From positions 10,106,001 through 10,170,000 of the forward strand of contig JAKZAN010000007.1 in assembly GCA_023053545.1 (NCBI GenBank): 64,000 nucleotides of DNA. Direction: 5' to 3'. This document shows, in pieces, positions 47,516 through 60,121 of this stretch. The notes beneath the pieces were generated by a model. That model did no database searches. It had not been told where the DNA came from and saw nothing but the letters and a program-made list of their open reading frames with translations. Position 1 is the stretch's first letter. Every line of letters starts with the position of its first letter. Source of the stretch: Lepidurus packardi (taxonomy: Eukaryota > Arthropoda > Branchiopoda > Notostraca > Triopsidae). The position numbers and the translations under genes are program-made.

Positions 47516-49396
47516 GCTTAACCCACCCACCTGTTGAATAATTCGGTCAAATTCAACTTTTTGGTCGCAGGAAGACTTTTACTAGTCCAGTCACCCACTG
47601 TTCTAAACTCACGTGGCGGAGACGTTACACATAAACCCCTACTGTATAACCTTGAGCTCTGCCGAAGCAAGTTCTTTGCAAAGAAATTAGTGCAACTTTT
47701 GAACCACACAGGTACTAAGCGTGTATCGGCATACACACTTATAGAGAACCACACTGATCGACTACTGCCTTCCTTCTGTGACTGTCTTCTTCCTGGAGAG
47801 AAACGGATGAGCAAAGACGAGGAAAGGTATAAAGTGGGGCAATGGAGTCACTCGCGCCCACAATTAGATGATCGCTAAGAAGTGTCTGAGCGTCTCGACA
47901 CTAAAAAAGTCGCAACGAAAATGTTAGATTTTAGAGTGCAAACCTTCCTGAACGGTGTGGTCAGTGGCGCGTACAACTGTTGGCTGAACTTGGTGGAGCA
48001 AAGAAACTTTTGTTCGCAGGGGTTTCTGAGTAGGTTCTCGAAATTCTTTTGAATGAGAAGACATGGGAAGAGCTAGCTATAGATGGCTCGATCTCGATCT
48101 CGAATTGTCGTTTGTTTACCCTAGCTATGATGCGGAGGCTTTAACCAGGGGTATTGTCATTCTTTAACCAGAGGTATTCACCATTCCTTAAACCGGTTTG
48201 CCGTCTTAGGTGTGGATTGTTTTATGAGCGCTCTGTGGTACCTTCTATGACAAGAGGAAGCAGATTTTTGTTAGAAAGCCCTGAAGTAGATTCAGAGAAA
48301 CAAAAACTTTACCGTTAGGAGGGAAGGCTGCAGGCCTAACCTACCGCACCGCTACTACTTTACCTTAGTGGATGTGAGAACCTTTTAGTTGTGGTGTCAC
48401 CTGTCAACCTCTGCTTTTCAGCCGGAATGCTCTCGATGCTCTGAATTTGCTTTGCGAATGTTGTTATTTACTAGAACGTTCACATGTTTGGCGTGCATGA
48501 AGTCCATGTGATGGAACCCATCCGTAGGGACCCGGTTGGTAGCTTGCAGGTTATCCAAACGGCTAGCTAGTACTTTGGTGTCCTTAAAAGACTGGCTTGC
48601 CGTTTGCCCAAACGATAGTAACTTGATGTCCTTGGATTAGTTAAAGCTCGCTCATTTGGAACCGTTTGTAGGCCTCTGGACTAAAACCAAACGCCAAGTT
48701 TTGAAAAATGGAGTGCGTTTTTACTCTGAACTGGAGGGCACGGACAAAACGTCATCACCTCAGAGCAAAAACGGATTCTATAATTCTTCGTTTCGGTTAT
48801 AGAGAGGAGCAGGTTCAGAATCAGCAGGCTGTGATTGATCCCACGGGTAAGGATTAGACCACTGAAGTTTTCCCATATCCATTTTTAGGGGAGTATCTCG
48901 CAGTGTAATGGCGGGTACACACGCCATCGAAATGTAATGGCATTTAATATCATCGCATCTACTATAGAGAGACGTGGCTGCAGGCCTAAATCCTCTTCAT
49001 GGTGGAGAGAGCATCCACGTGGCTTGTTGCCATTCACCAACTCGAACAGGACCTTGGCACGTTCTCGGGGAAATTGCTAGTGATTGGTGCTTTCGTAGAA
49101 TTTTCCAAGTTGGCTTCAGAACATTTGGAAGGTCACTATTTTGTAAATAATTAAGGTGTACACAATGGAATTATTTAGAATTAAAAGGGGGATGATTTAG
49201 ATGGTTTAGCCATTGAAGGGAAATGATTGGAGGTTTTTATTTAGCAATTCGTGTACTTATCAGCGCTCGGGGAATCAGCACAATGTTGTGCAGCACAACC
49301 GGACATAATTTTGTTTCTTTTAAAAACAATGTGATCAAGTGAATAAATAAAGCAATAAATAAGGGGAAATTTTGAAGGAGTTTTTTTTAGTAGTAA
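47516..49396. other. Intergenic between lipase genes 4 and 5, with a lipase exon relic
   Basis: 47640-47815 resembles the upstream regions of genes 5 (51990-52110) and 6 (56480-56660), a likely shared promoter region. An orphan last exon lies at 48450-48586, and a fragment shared with 43990-44210 lies at 48970-49135. Confidence 0.6.
48450..48586 (-). pseudogene. Orphan last exon of a lost acid lipase gene
   Basis: The minus strand encodes DTKVLASRLDNLQ, then a FHHMDFMHAKHVNVL segment and NNNIRK, equivalent to exon 10 of lipase gene 3, including its histidine region (FHHMDF in place of FNHMDF). Bases are closest to gene 3. No other exons of this copy remain nearby. Confidence 0.8.
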
Positions 49397-51851
49397 TTAC
49401 AAAGGCGGAACTGGATTGTAAGTAGAAATGAACTTACGTACATCGTTATTTAGCAAAACATCAACATGACGGTTGTACAAAAAGTCATTGTGATTAAAGT
49501 CATCCATAGGAACTCGGATAAGGTCTTTTAAATTACCCAGACGACTAGCCAGTACTTTCGCGTCCTACATAGTATCATCGTATTAAGTCGTACAGAAATC
49601 GTAAGAAATACAAATTAAACTTAAAAATTCGTTTCTTTACTTCAGGGCCCACCATAAAGTCGTTCTCGCCGTAGAACAGGATGACTGGTACTTTGACGTT
49701 CTCGAGTTTGTAGTCCGGAGGCGTGTCCTGGCCATAATGCTTCTGATTGCCGGACCTCCCCCAATCGTACCGACAAAATCGTTCTTTTGAGCGCGGACAA
49801 GCGAGAGAAAGATCCACAAACGAGATGATGAAAAGATTGTTAACAGGCTAAGGGAAACTTACTTGAATTAACACCTTGAGCGAACTGTGATACGGTACGT
49901 ACTGAGGAACCGGCCGGCATGTGAGCGTTAATTACTGGTAATAGCGTCTAAGATGTAAATTGGGAAACCAAGGATGAAATCTTTGGTAATTTGGGGATTT
50001 TTTTTCGATGGTTTGGCGAGTTTCTGTACCGTGTTAAAATTCGCTGTATCAGATCCAGTTAGGAGGAACACAAAGTTTTCGCATGTACGTGGCTTAGCGT
50101 CGTTCTTTCTACAGAAAATCTGCTCCGCGAACCGGATCACGTTCGAGTCTGGCAGGAATTCATTGATGCCCAGTACTCTGAAGAGAAACTTGAGAGAAAA
50201 AGCAACACAATAGAAATCTTTAGCCATGCAGAGATCGTGGAAGTTCGGTAACGAACAGATTTGAGGGATAGCAGTAATTAACACGTACATCGAGTTGGTT
50301 GACGTACGGAGCGAGTTGACGCATCGAAACACGCAAGTTGGGCATCACAGAGGCCGGGCCAAGGCCTATCATGACGTTAACCAAGGACTGCAGCTCGGGG
50401 CGAGTATCGGCAAACACCCAGAAAACTGTACACCCTAGGGAATGCCCCACGTACGTGAGATCTTTCTGGTTCGTGCGTCCCAACACGAACTGTAACATTG
50501 CAGGGATATCATACTGCCCCATTTGGTCCCATCTATTGTACCAGCAGAACATTTCTTTAATATTCCTTAACACATTATATTAAAAAAAATGAGTACGTAC
50601 GAAAAATCCCAGTACTCGCCGTCGCGGGTATTGTACTTGACGTGTTTCTTGGAGTACGTGGTTCCTCTATACATGAAAGTACTGGTCGTTAGTTATATTT
50701 TGTCTCTATCAATCGCTTATATTATCTTTGGAAACGCCATGTTCTTTCGAGAGGATGAACGAAAGGTGAAAAAAGGGGCAAAGATGAAGAGGAGACAAAC
50801 TAGCAGGTAAACAGTTATAGCCGTTACATCCTGCAGATGGTGTTATTGTCTTTTTGGACGGTTTATGGGTTGGCTGTTTTGTAATGCTGAAGGTCTTTAT
50901 TTTGAACGGTTTATGTTATAAGCCTGAGGTTTGAATCTATTAGAAAACTGACTTGATCCACTATCATACCCCACACCTGGTTTTAATGAAATCTTTGGAT
51001 ACCAATGTCTTAATACTTGCCTGAGATTCCCGATCCATACGTCGTAACCTTGGTCAGCTAGAACATATGCTATAGGGATATAAATATAATATAGTTGATT
51101 AAAACATGATGCGAGGTAGTTTATCCACTTCAGTGGCTATGATGGCCAGTATTTGCTGGCTCTCTTCTTGGCTTTTTTTCGAGGAAATTATTTGATTTGA
51201 TTTGACTCACCTAATGCTTGGTCCACGGGACTTACAAGCCAGCAAAAAGAGCTGCACCATAGGCCATGTTGTAGAAAGACAACCGGTTTAAGAGAAGGTT
51301 CGTCGACACTTTTTTGTCCGTTGATTCGATGCAAGGTCAGAGCATACCTGTAGTCAATGCCATCTCAAAACTACCATTCTTGCACTTAAAAAAAATTTAT
51401 CTCTTGTCTCTTTACCCGTCTTCCGTGAACACCTCATGGATCTCAATAGGGTACCCGCGGTGGCGAACCATGTCGGGCTGTAACCAAAATATATAATTTA
51501 TGAATCCAAAACATTTATCTCAGTACTCGTTCAGTACTTCTTGGTACTACTCAGTTAAATTTTAAGCGTTTAGTTCAGATTTTTTTAGTTGAAGCGTGTA
51601 GTTGAAAGATTGATTTCGAAATACTAGAAATCCAAGTGAATATATTGAACAAAACTTTTCACCACATCCATGTACATCTCCGGGTCAGTGAAGCCTCTCT
51701 TTTGGTTCTGGCGCTGCAGGTAATTGCCGAGGTGCCTCTCTATTGCATTGTCCACCCATTCAGGCGTGGTTCGTAGTGTCAAGGCGGGTAGGATCAGCCA
51801 GAGCCATAGGAAAGCGCTTACGATTACCCACATGTTGGTCGTGTTGCTCAT
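49397..51851 (-). CDS. Secreted acid lipase, gene 5
   Basis: The model is complement join(49397..49564, 49641..49783, 49863..49947, 50030..50188, 50289..50532, 50601..50666, 51021..51069, 51211..51347, 51416..51477, 51663..51851), 433 aa. The signal peptide core is VSAFLWLWLILPALT. The triad is Ser199 (GHSLG), Asp372 (GENDFM) and His403; the Trp after the catalytic Asp is Phe here. Near its end the exon-10 motif is FNHNDFLYNRHVD. The intron between exons 4 and 5 is shorter (354 bp) than in genes 4 and 6, and it starts with GC. It is the most compact of the three recent copies. Confidence 0.93.
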
Positions 51852-52971
51852 TGTTAATCCACGACGCGTTGACAAACTCGGATGCCTTTTCGTCACAAGT
51901 CTTTCAAGTCTCTTTCAAGTCTTTTTCAAGTCTAGCCACCCACTGTAAAGCTTACGTGCCTGAGATGTTACACGTAAACTTCTGCTCTATAACCTTGACC
52001 TTCTGCCAAAGCAAGTTTGGTGCAAAGAAACTAGCAGGGCTTACACCATCTGCTGAACTTGTACAACTTGTGTACCACCGGCGACTAAGCGTGTATCAGC
52101 AAAGAAACTTGAAGGGAACCACGCTGGTCAACTACTGAATTCATTCTGGGACTTCTGAAGAAGAGCAGCCGATGTTTGTTAGGAAGTCCAAAAGTAGATT
52201 AAGGGCAGCTTTAGTTGGTCTAACTGGCACTCCGTCCCAGCGGGCGAAAGGGTCTTGCTTACCGTCACCTCTCACTTCGTGGACTCTGGTGCTAGCTACG
52301 AAGGAATGGCGAATCCTCCTTCCTTGGCTTAGAATGAATTACCTTATTCCGGCTTTCATGGCAGCTTAACCTTTCACCTTAGTACAGGCTACGTTTCAGT
52401 CATCAGCTACTGGGCAATCGGTCCTTCCTCTTTCGGTCCTCAGCCCTCCCAGCTCTGGCTTGCCACGAGCCCAAGCAGCCAGCGGTGCGGACGGCCCGTT
52501 CCTTTTCCTTACCCTCCCTAACCCTTCTTTGAACTATTTCTCCCTTTCCAACAACTGGGCTCAAGGCGGAGCTGCCTCTGGGCAGCTCCACCTTGACTCC
52601 ACCTCTGGGAACGCCCACAAAGGAGGCCCGAAATATAGCAAAGTAGCTCGACGGATGATGTAGGCTCAACGAAGAGAAAGAAAAAATTTACCTTGACTCT
52701 TTGTAGAACGCATCAGGTCCCGTTAGGGTCTACTGTCCCGTTGGGGAGGTAAGGCTATTTTTAGGATTTAAAGGGAATTTTTAGAGTTGGAAGTGAGAAT
52801 TTTGGTTGGAGGTTTTTATTGAGCAATTCGTGGTGTATCAGCGCTCGGCAAATATCTTGAGCAGAGTGATCCGACATCTTTTTTTTTTCTTTTGACGACA
52901 AGATGATGCAGTAAAAAAATGAGCAATAAATAATGGTAGGGGCAATTTTGGAGGATTTTTTTTTTAAGTTA
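51852..52971. other. Intergenic between lipase genes 5 and 6, with a GC-rich segment
   Basis: 51950-52140 is the shared upstream region of the lipase genes. A segment at about 52240-52680 is clearly richer in G and C than its surroundings and has open frames on both strands without recognisable domains. 52800-52850 is the shared 3' region. Confidence 0.5.
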
Positions 52972-55900
52972 TTACAATGGCGGAATTGGATTGTAGGTAT
53001 AAATGAGTTCACGTACATCGTTATTTATCCAAATGTCAACGTGGCGGCCGTACAAAAAGTCCATGTGATTGAAGTCATCCATAGGGACTCGGTTAAGGGC
53101 TTTTAAATTGCCCAGACGACTAGCCAATACTTTCACGTCCTAAATAATAACCTCGTAGTAAGTCGTGAAATTGTACATAGATCGTAAGAAATAGTAATTA
53201 AAATGTTAAGAAATGTTTTCTTACTTCGGGGCCAGTCATCCAGTCGTTATCGCCGTAGAACAAGATGACTGGTACTTTGACATTCTCTAGCTTGTAGTCC
53301 GGAGGCGTGTCCTGGCCATAATGTGCCCTATTCCCGGCACTTCCCCAATCGTACTTCCTGAATTTTTCTTTAGAGCGTCGGCAAGTTGGAGGAAGTACAC
53401 AAATTGGACGTTAAACGATGAAAAGTGTTCAGCAATTGATCAAAATTCTTAACAAGTGTTAATTTACTTGAGTTGACACCTTGAGCGAACTGTGCTACGG
53501 TACGTACCGACGTACCGGCCGGCATATGAGCGTTAATTACTGGCAGTAATGTCTGAGATGTGGTTTGAGAACAATAAGAAGAAATAGTTAGTAATTTGGG
53601 TGATTTTTTCGATGGTTTTGCCATGTTATTTACCGTGTTAAAATTCACTGGATTAGATCCAGTTAGGATGTATACAAAGTTCTCGCACTTCCGCGGCTTA
53701 AGGTCGTCCTTACTGCAGAAATACTGCTCTGCGAACCGAACCAAATTCGAATTTGGCAAGAGTTCATTGGTACCCAGTACTCTGAACAGGAACTTGGGAG
53801 GGAGAGCAACACAAAAGGAATCACTTAGCAATGCAGTAATAGTCGAACTTGGGTTAAAAAAAAGGGAGTACAGTAATGGCAGAAACTAACACGTACCTCG
53901 AGTTGGCTGACGTGCGGAGCGAGGTGACGTATCGGACTACGCATTTTGGGCTGCACAGAAGCCGGGCCGAGGCCTATCATGACGTTAACTAAGGACTGCA
54001 GCTCGGGTCGAGTATCGGCAAATATCCAGAAAACCGCGCACCCCAGGGAATGCCCCACGTACGTGAGATCTTTCTGGTTCGTGCGTCCCAGCACGAACTG
54101 TAGCATTGCAGGGATATCGTATTGTCCCATATGGTCCCATCTGTTACCAAACGAACATTTTTTTCATATCCTTTAGTATATTTTATTTTAAAAGAGAGAG
54201 TTTGTCTGGGTACGTACGAAAAATCCCAGTAGTCGTTGTCGTGGATGTTGTACTTGACGTGCTTCCGGGAGTACGTCGAGCCTCTACACATGAAATTACA
54301 GGTCGTTAGTTATGTTTTGTCCCTTTCATTCTCTTGTATTGTATTGGGAAACGTTATGTTATTCGAGATGATGAATAGAGCGTGTCTAGCGGGGGAAAAA
54401 ATGAGAAGATGAAGAGAAGATAATCTAGAAAGTACAGCCTGTTGGCTTTTTTGCTTACAAAGCTGTGCTGTTTTCTTTAACTCTTTATGATATAAGACGG
54501 AGGTTTGATTCGGTAGTAAAACTGGCTTAACATCACTATCATATCACAGACATTGGTTTGAGGGAATAGTTTGGATACCAGACAGGGTCGTTAGGAGTCG
54601 CGAGGAAGAATTTGGGTGAAAAGTCTTCTGAGTGATGCTAGGTTAAACCTAGCACCACTCCCCATACACAGGAAAATACAAATTGCATTTCTTTCTAAAG
54701 AATCTTAAAAATCCGGTTTCCTTCCATGGCGGAAGTTCCCATTTTCCAAGTATAGCAAGTTGGGAACGGATCTTCCCCAGCAATTTTGCTTTCCAGGAGC
54801 GATTTAAGGTGTGTAAAGGGGTATAAAGTGTGAGGTGTATACACGCTATTTCCTATGTCGTATAATTATATGAAAGGTAGTAGAATGTCTCAAGTCTCAT
54901 AATAGAGAAAGAAAAAACTAATGTCGTAAAAAGCACATGCTTTCTTTTGTGCTAATTAGGGCTTTGCTATCTCGCTAGATGGCGGGATAATCACCGCCCG
55001 AGGCGCTAGGATGGCTTACACTCGTGGCAACCCCTGTTTTCCTCGTTAACAAGCGATTTACTGACGTAGAAAAGCCGAGAAAATTCCTGCAAGAACTACG
55101 TAACGAGCTGTTTTTTCTTTACGCCGCACTATGTTCCAGTCATGAAAATTAAAGGATAAGGGAATTTCCTAATACTTGCCTGAGATTCCCAAGCCATACG
55201 TCGTAACCTTGGTCAGCTAGAAGATATGCTACAAAAGACATAAATATAATATGTGTTGATTCAATCAGGGCGAGGTAATGTTATCAACTTGAATGGTTAT
55301 GATTATCAGTAATATTTGTCGGCTTCTCTTTGCTTTTTTTGAGGCAAATTATTTTCTTATTATTTCTTATTATTTTCTTTTATTATTATTATTATTTTAT
55401 TATTATTATTTATTATTCTTTTTTTATCATTAGTTTTTTATTTATTATTATTTATTATTATTTTTCACTTGACTCACCTAATGACTTGTCTACGGGATTT
55501 ATAAGCCAGCAAGCAGAACTACACCATAGACCGTGTTGCAAAAAAACGACCGGTTTAGGAGAAGGGTTGTCGACACTTTTTTGTCCGCTGATTCGATGCA
55601 AGGTCAGAGCATACCTGTAGTCCATTAAAACCTCAACCGCTATTCCTTCTTCCTTTTTTTTTTTTTTAAATGAATCTCTTGTCTCCTTACCCGTCTTCCG
55701 TGAACACTTCATGGATCTCAATAGGATACCCGCGGTGGCGAACCATATCTGGCTATATCCAAAATAGAATTTTAAATGAATCCAAAACATTTCTCTCCGA
55801 CCTTAATCAATTCAGGATTTCTTGGTACTACTCAATTGAATTTCCAACTTTTTCAAATTCAGTTGATTGCTTCGAATTGAATAATTTTGTATACAGCCAA

Positions 55901-56359
55901 CAAATAATTCGATAAAATAATTTAGAAATTCAGCAATATTAGAAATTTAGACATTTAAAATTTAGAATAATTTAGAAATTCAGCAATATTAGAAATTTAG
56001 ACATTTAAAATTTAGAATAATTTAGAAATTCAGCAATATTAGAAATTCAGCAATATTAGAAATTTAGACATTTAAAATTTAGAATAATTTAGAAAATTTA
56101 CTTGATTAGTAAGTTAATTGATAAGGAATACTAGAAAATCCAAGTGATGTGATTGAACTAAACTCTTTACCACATCCATGTACATCTCCGGGTCAGTAAG
56201 GCCTCTCTTTTCGTTTCTACGCTGCAGATAATTGCCGAGGTAACTCTCTAAGGCACTGTCCACCCATTCAGGCATGGTTCGCAGCGTAAGGGTGGGTATA
56301 ACCAGCCATAACCATAGGCAAGCGCTCAATATTACCCACGTGTAGGTCCTGTGGCTCAT
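52972..56359 (-). CDS. Secreted acid lipase, gene 6
   Basis: The model is complement join(52972..53139, 53225..53367, 53468..53552, 53634..53792, 53897..54140, 54218..54283, 55180..55228, 55478..55614, 55691..55752, 56171..56359), 433 aa. The start is taken at MSHRTYTW, the Met preceding the hydrophobic core LSACLWLWLVIPT; the frame is open upstream but not signal-like. The triad is Ser199 (GHSLG), Asp372 (GDNDWM) and His403 (NHMDF). One unusual substitution is KFRKYDWG in place of RFCRYDWG, losing a cysteine kept in genes 3-5. The GC-AG intron follows the GYDVWLGNLR exon. Introns 1 and 3 have expanded with tandem repeats. Confidence 0.93.
55355..55465. repeat. TTA/TTAT-rich microsatellite in lipase gene 6 intron
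   Basis: An irregular (tta)n/(ttat)n tract lies in the intron between the exons at 55180-55228 and 55478-55614. It ends about 12 bases before the exon's donor. Confidence 0.9.
55905..56097. repeat. Minisatellite in lipase gene 6 intron 1
   Basis: A repeated unit of about 55 bp (aataatttagaaattcagca, then atattagaaatttagacatt), three full copies plus a partial one with an internal short duplication. Confidence 0.9.
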
Positions 56360-59300
56360 TCTTAACCCAGCACGCGTTTTAATAACTTGGTCAAATGATG
56401 ATTTTGCGGTCACGACGTCTTTCTCCAGCCTAGTCACCCACTCTTGTACAACTTGTTGTAAGCTCACTACCTATATAACATTGATCTTCTGCCAAGACAA
56501 GCCCTTTGCGAAAAACTAGCAGGATTAACACCATCCGCTGAACTTGGGCAACTTGGGTAACTTGGGCAACTAAGTGTGTATCAGCATACAAACTATAGGG
56601 AACCACATGGGTCGACTACTGCCTTCCTTCTGTGACCGTCTTCTTTCTGGGGAAAGAAGTCTGAACCACGATGAAGAAGATACAAAGTGGGGCAAGGAAG
56701 TCACTCGTGTGCGTGTGCAGTATCGCTAGGAGGTGGCTGAGTGGTTCAAGTTAAACGAAAGTTTTTGATTATAGAGAGTAGACCCTCCCAACGACGTGGT
56801 CGATGGCACTGAAAAGTTTTGGCTGAACTTGGTGGACCAACGAAACTTCTGGTTCGCGGGGAATTTCTGGGTAGGCTTTCGGACAACTTTCGAAACGACT
56901 ACGTGGGAAGAGAGCTAGTAGCTCTGTAGGTCGCTGGTCGTCTCCGAATTAGGCTGCTTGCCGGTTTTTTTCCATAGTTATCATATACGAAGGTTTTAAC
57001 CTTTGCATGAACCGTTGGACCGGTTTGGCCGTCTTCCGTGTAGTTATTTTCCGAGCTTCTATTGACCTTCTTCAACCAGAAGATTTTTAATAGGAAACCC
57101 TAAAGTAGAGTTAGAGAAACAAAAACAATGTACCTTGTCCCTCTATAAAACGCACCATGTTCTATTGTCCCGTTAGGGAGGGCTGCAGGTCGAACCTAAA
57201 GTACCCACCACCACTACTACTTCGAAGTTAATGATGGGGGAACCACTAAGTTGGGGTGTCATGCGTTCTGCTAATCACCCTGCTAATCAGCAGGAATGAT
57301 CTTAAAACTTGGGATTTGCTTTTATTTTTCATATAAAAAGTCTTTTGAGGTTCGTGGGGAAAATAAAACTCATCTAATATAGAAAGTTATACAGAGAAAA
57401 TCCTTCTAATTTTGTTTTATTTTTTCCGTAAATGAATTTCCTTATGTTTCCATCACTACTCTTGTGAATTTTTTATTTACATTAAGAATTAAGTCATAAA
57501 TAATTTCCTTATTTTAGCTCAGCTAATCTTAGTACAATTTACAATTTAGTAATTTTAGTACAATTATAGAATGGTAACAAACTGTATGAAGGGTTATTTG
57601 TTTCTACGGGTTTGAAAAGGAAAACCGTTGACCCGTTATGAACCTTAATAGTGACGCTGGCTGAACTACATATGAGTTGACGAATAACCGTTAGGTGGGG
57701 CACAGTTTCAAGGTGAGGTGTGAGAGTAAACATCGTGGCTGGCAAGGCTGAGACAGTTTGGTGTGAAACCTGCCTGAGGCTCATTAGGGAATGAAAAGTC
57801 CGTGCGAAGAATAAATTAGGCTGAAAGCTAGCTTTCTTGGCAGACAATTAAGAGGAAAATACTTCATTAATGGCGGTTTCACACTCACGAATTTAACAAG
57901 TTGATTTACCCACTTTTACCTTCTTTCACTGGGCTTACCATACCACCTTCCTGTCTCCTTCCGTCATTCAGTCAGATCATTCTATCGTAGTATTCATATA
58001 ATATGAATATTAATTTAAAAAAATAATATTAAAAAAAAATAAAGATAGTAATAACTAAAATAACACCCACTTCCCTACCCCTTCCCACTTGGTTATTAAG
58101 TTCTTGAACACGAAGTCATGTAAATGATTTTGACAAATAAATAAGTTTGCCAGCAGGCTTTCAAGCCTTCGCCCGCTTTTTGAAAAGCGGTTAAAAAATC
58201 TTATTAAAGGATAATATAAAAAAATTAATAATAAATATATTTTTGAAAACTCCATTATTAAAAACAAATAGTCACATTTAATATTAATATTCTTTATTTA
58301 AAATGTGCCATGTGCTAAATATTTTAGCAGCAATTTAGCGAAACATCTGATAACAAAAACTGAATTTAAAATTCAGCAAAATTTATACGCTCAATGATAC
58401 AAACTTGGCGATCTTTTTGACTAATCTACATTTGACACATCATGCATCACAATTTACAATTTTTTACTTGTACTTATAATTTTGCCCAAATAAGTAAGAG
58501 TGCTTCGAGTCCATTGATTGTATCGCCTACTTTCGATCTAATTCGGCGAAATTTTATGGAAGAATTTTAAAATTGTGGGAAATGGTTTATACTTGGAAAA
58601 CACTTGAAACACTTGAAATACTTGAGAAACTTGAAGATCCTTCAGTCTCGATTCCTACCTCACTTTGCTCTCAAAATGGCACTACTGCCACGTTAACATG
58701 ACTGTCCCTATTACTGTCACACCAAGTACCTCAAATTGGTCTGCATGAGTCATAAGTTACCCGAGCGCCTCTCTTGGAAGTAATGAGAACTCATCACCGA
58801 CCTCCATCCTGGGCTTACTGAATCAAATTGCCAGGCTGCTTGCCGTCTTAGTTTAGCAACAACAGTAGAAGCGTAGAAACATTAAATGGACAGTGTCATG
58901 CAGCAGCCAAAAAGGGCACATGCCATTAACTTCAGTGTCTTCAGCTGACTTTACTATCTCTACCATTTTGCTAAGCTTCCGTAAAAGGGGATCCTGGGCA
59001 AGCCCCCATCGCGCGCCGCCTTTCTGGACTGAGTTATGACCTCAACCGATAGGGAAAGGAGAGTAAAAACCCGCAAGAAATTCCCGCAATATTGTGGGTG
59101 CGCAATGGACGGTCTATCTCTTGTCCTCTGCTCCTTTCGTCTACGTTTCGGGGCGTCGAAGCTTTAGCGTGTTGGAAGCAACTTCTCTTCGGGATCCACA
59201 CCCAGTCTGTGCGTGAAAACGAAACCGAAAAGACGTGTAGGAAGATGTGAAGGAAGTGCATGTCCTATGTCCGCGTGAGGCGGCGAACGGCAAAAAACGT

Positions 59301-60121
59301 CGACACGTCGTGTTGGACATATCGACATTCTTACTTTCCCTCGGCCAAAAAAAAAAATCCAAAATCTTCCCTGAACCGAACCGGTCTTCCTCAGATTCTT
59401 CCGTCTTCGGTGACGTTTGCCAATACTTTGGTCAAAAGTGTCGAACTGCCGAACTTGGATCTTTCGGTGTTGGAAGTTTAAACTCGCAGTTCTTTTTTAT
59501 TTTTTCTTGGTAGTGGGTGAAGTCTTCATCGTATGGATGGTTTACGAGCTGTGGTTGGAAGAAATATGTAGTCATTTAGCATTCTGGTTACGTTTGGAAG
59601 GATCACGGGAGAGTTCGTGATGCTTTGTTGAAGCAGGAGTTGTTAGCGCTTGGCTACACTTGAAAGTGGTTACGGATTAAGAATTAATGCAATTGAGTGA
59701 TTACTGGTGTTGTTTTGACCAGGATGTCTGGTGACCGACGCATGCGCAGGAGCAGAGAATGATCTTAATGTGGAAACGGACCTGTTCCCGCCTGCCCCAG
59801 GCGTGTAAATTAGTATTCCTGCCCGAAAGCTTTAGTGGGCTTTGGATAAGGGATTAGCACATGCGAGTGATTGTGATGGTGGTGTTATTTTATATAACGA
59901 CCGTGTAACACAATTCGTTGCCAATCTAGTTGGAGGGGAAAAACAAACGTTTTCCATTCTTTTTGTTTGTACACATTTAACGCATAAATATATGCTGTTT
60001 GTGTTGGAAAAAACAATAGAATGCATGTGCAGCGGGACGTGTAAAGGAATATTAAGTGATCGACGAGGCAAGAGTTTACGTGAGAAGATTCGTCAAGTTG
60101 CTAGTGCGATTTTATTTACGC
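56360..60121. other. Large intergenic region, no gene recognised
   Basis: 56480-56660 matches the upstream regions of lipase genes 4 and 5. Beyond about 57300 the sequence is A/T-rich. Open frames such as 57539-57847 (-), 59034-59362 (-) and 59247-59513 (+) overlap each other on both strands and carry no domain I know. The region marks the end of the lipase array. Confidence 0.5.
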
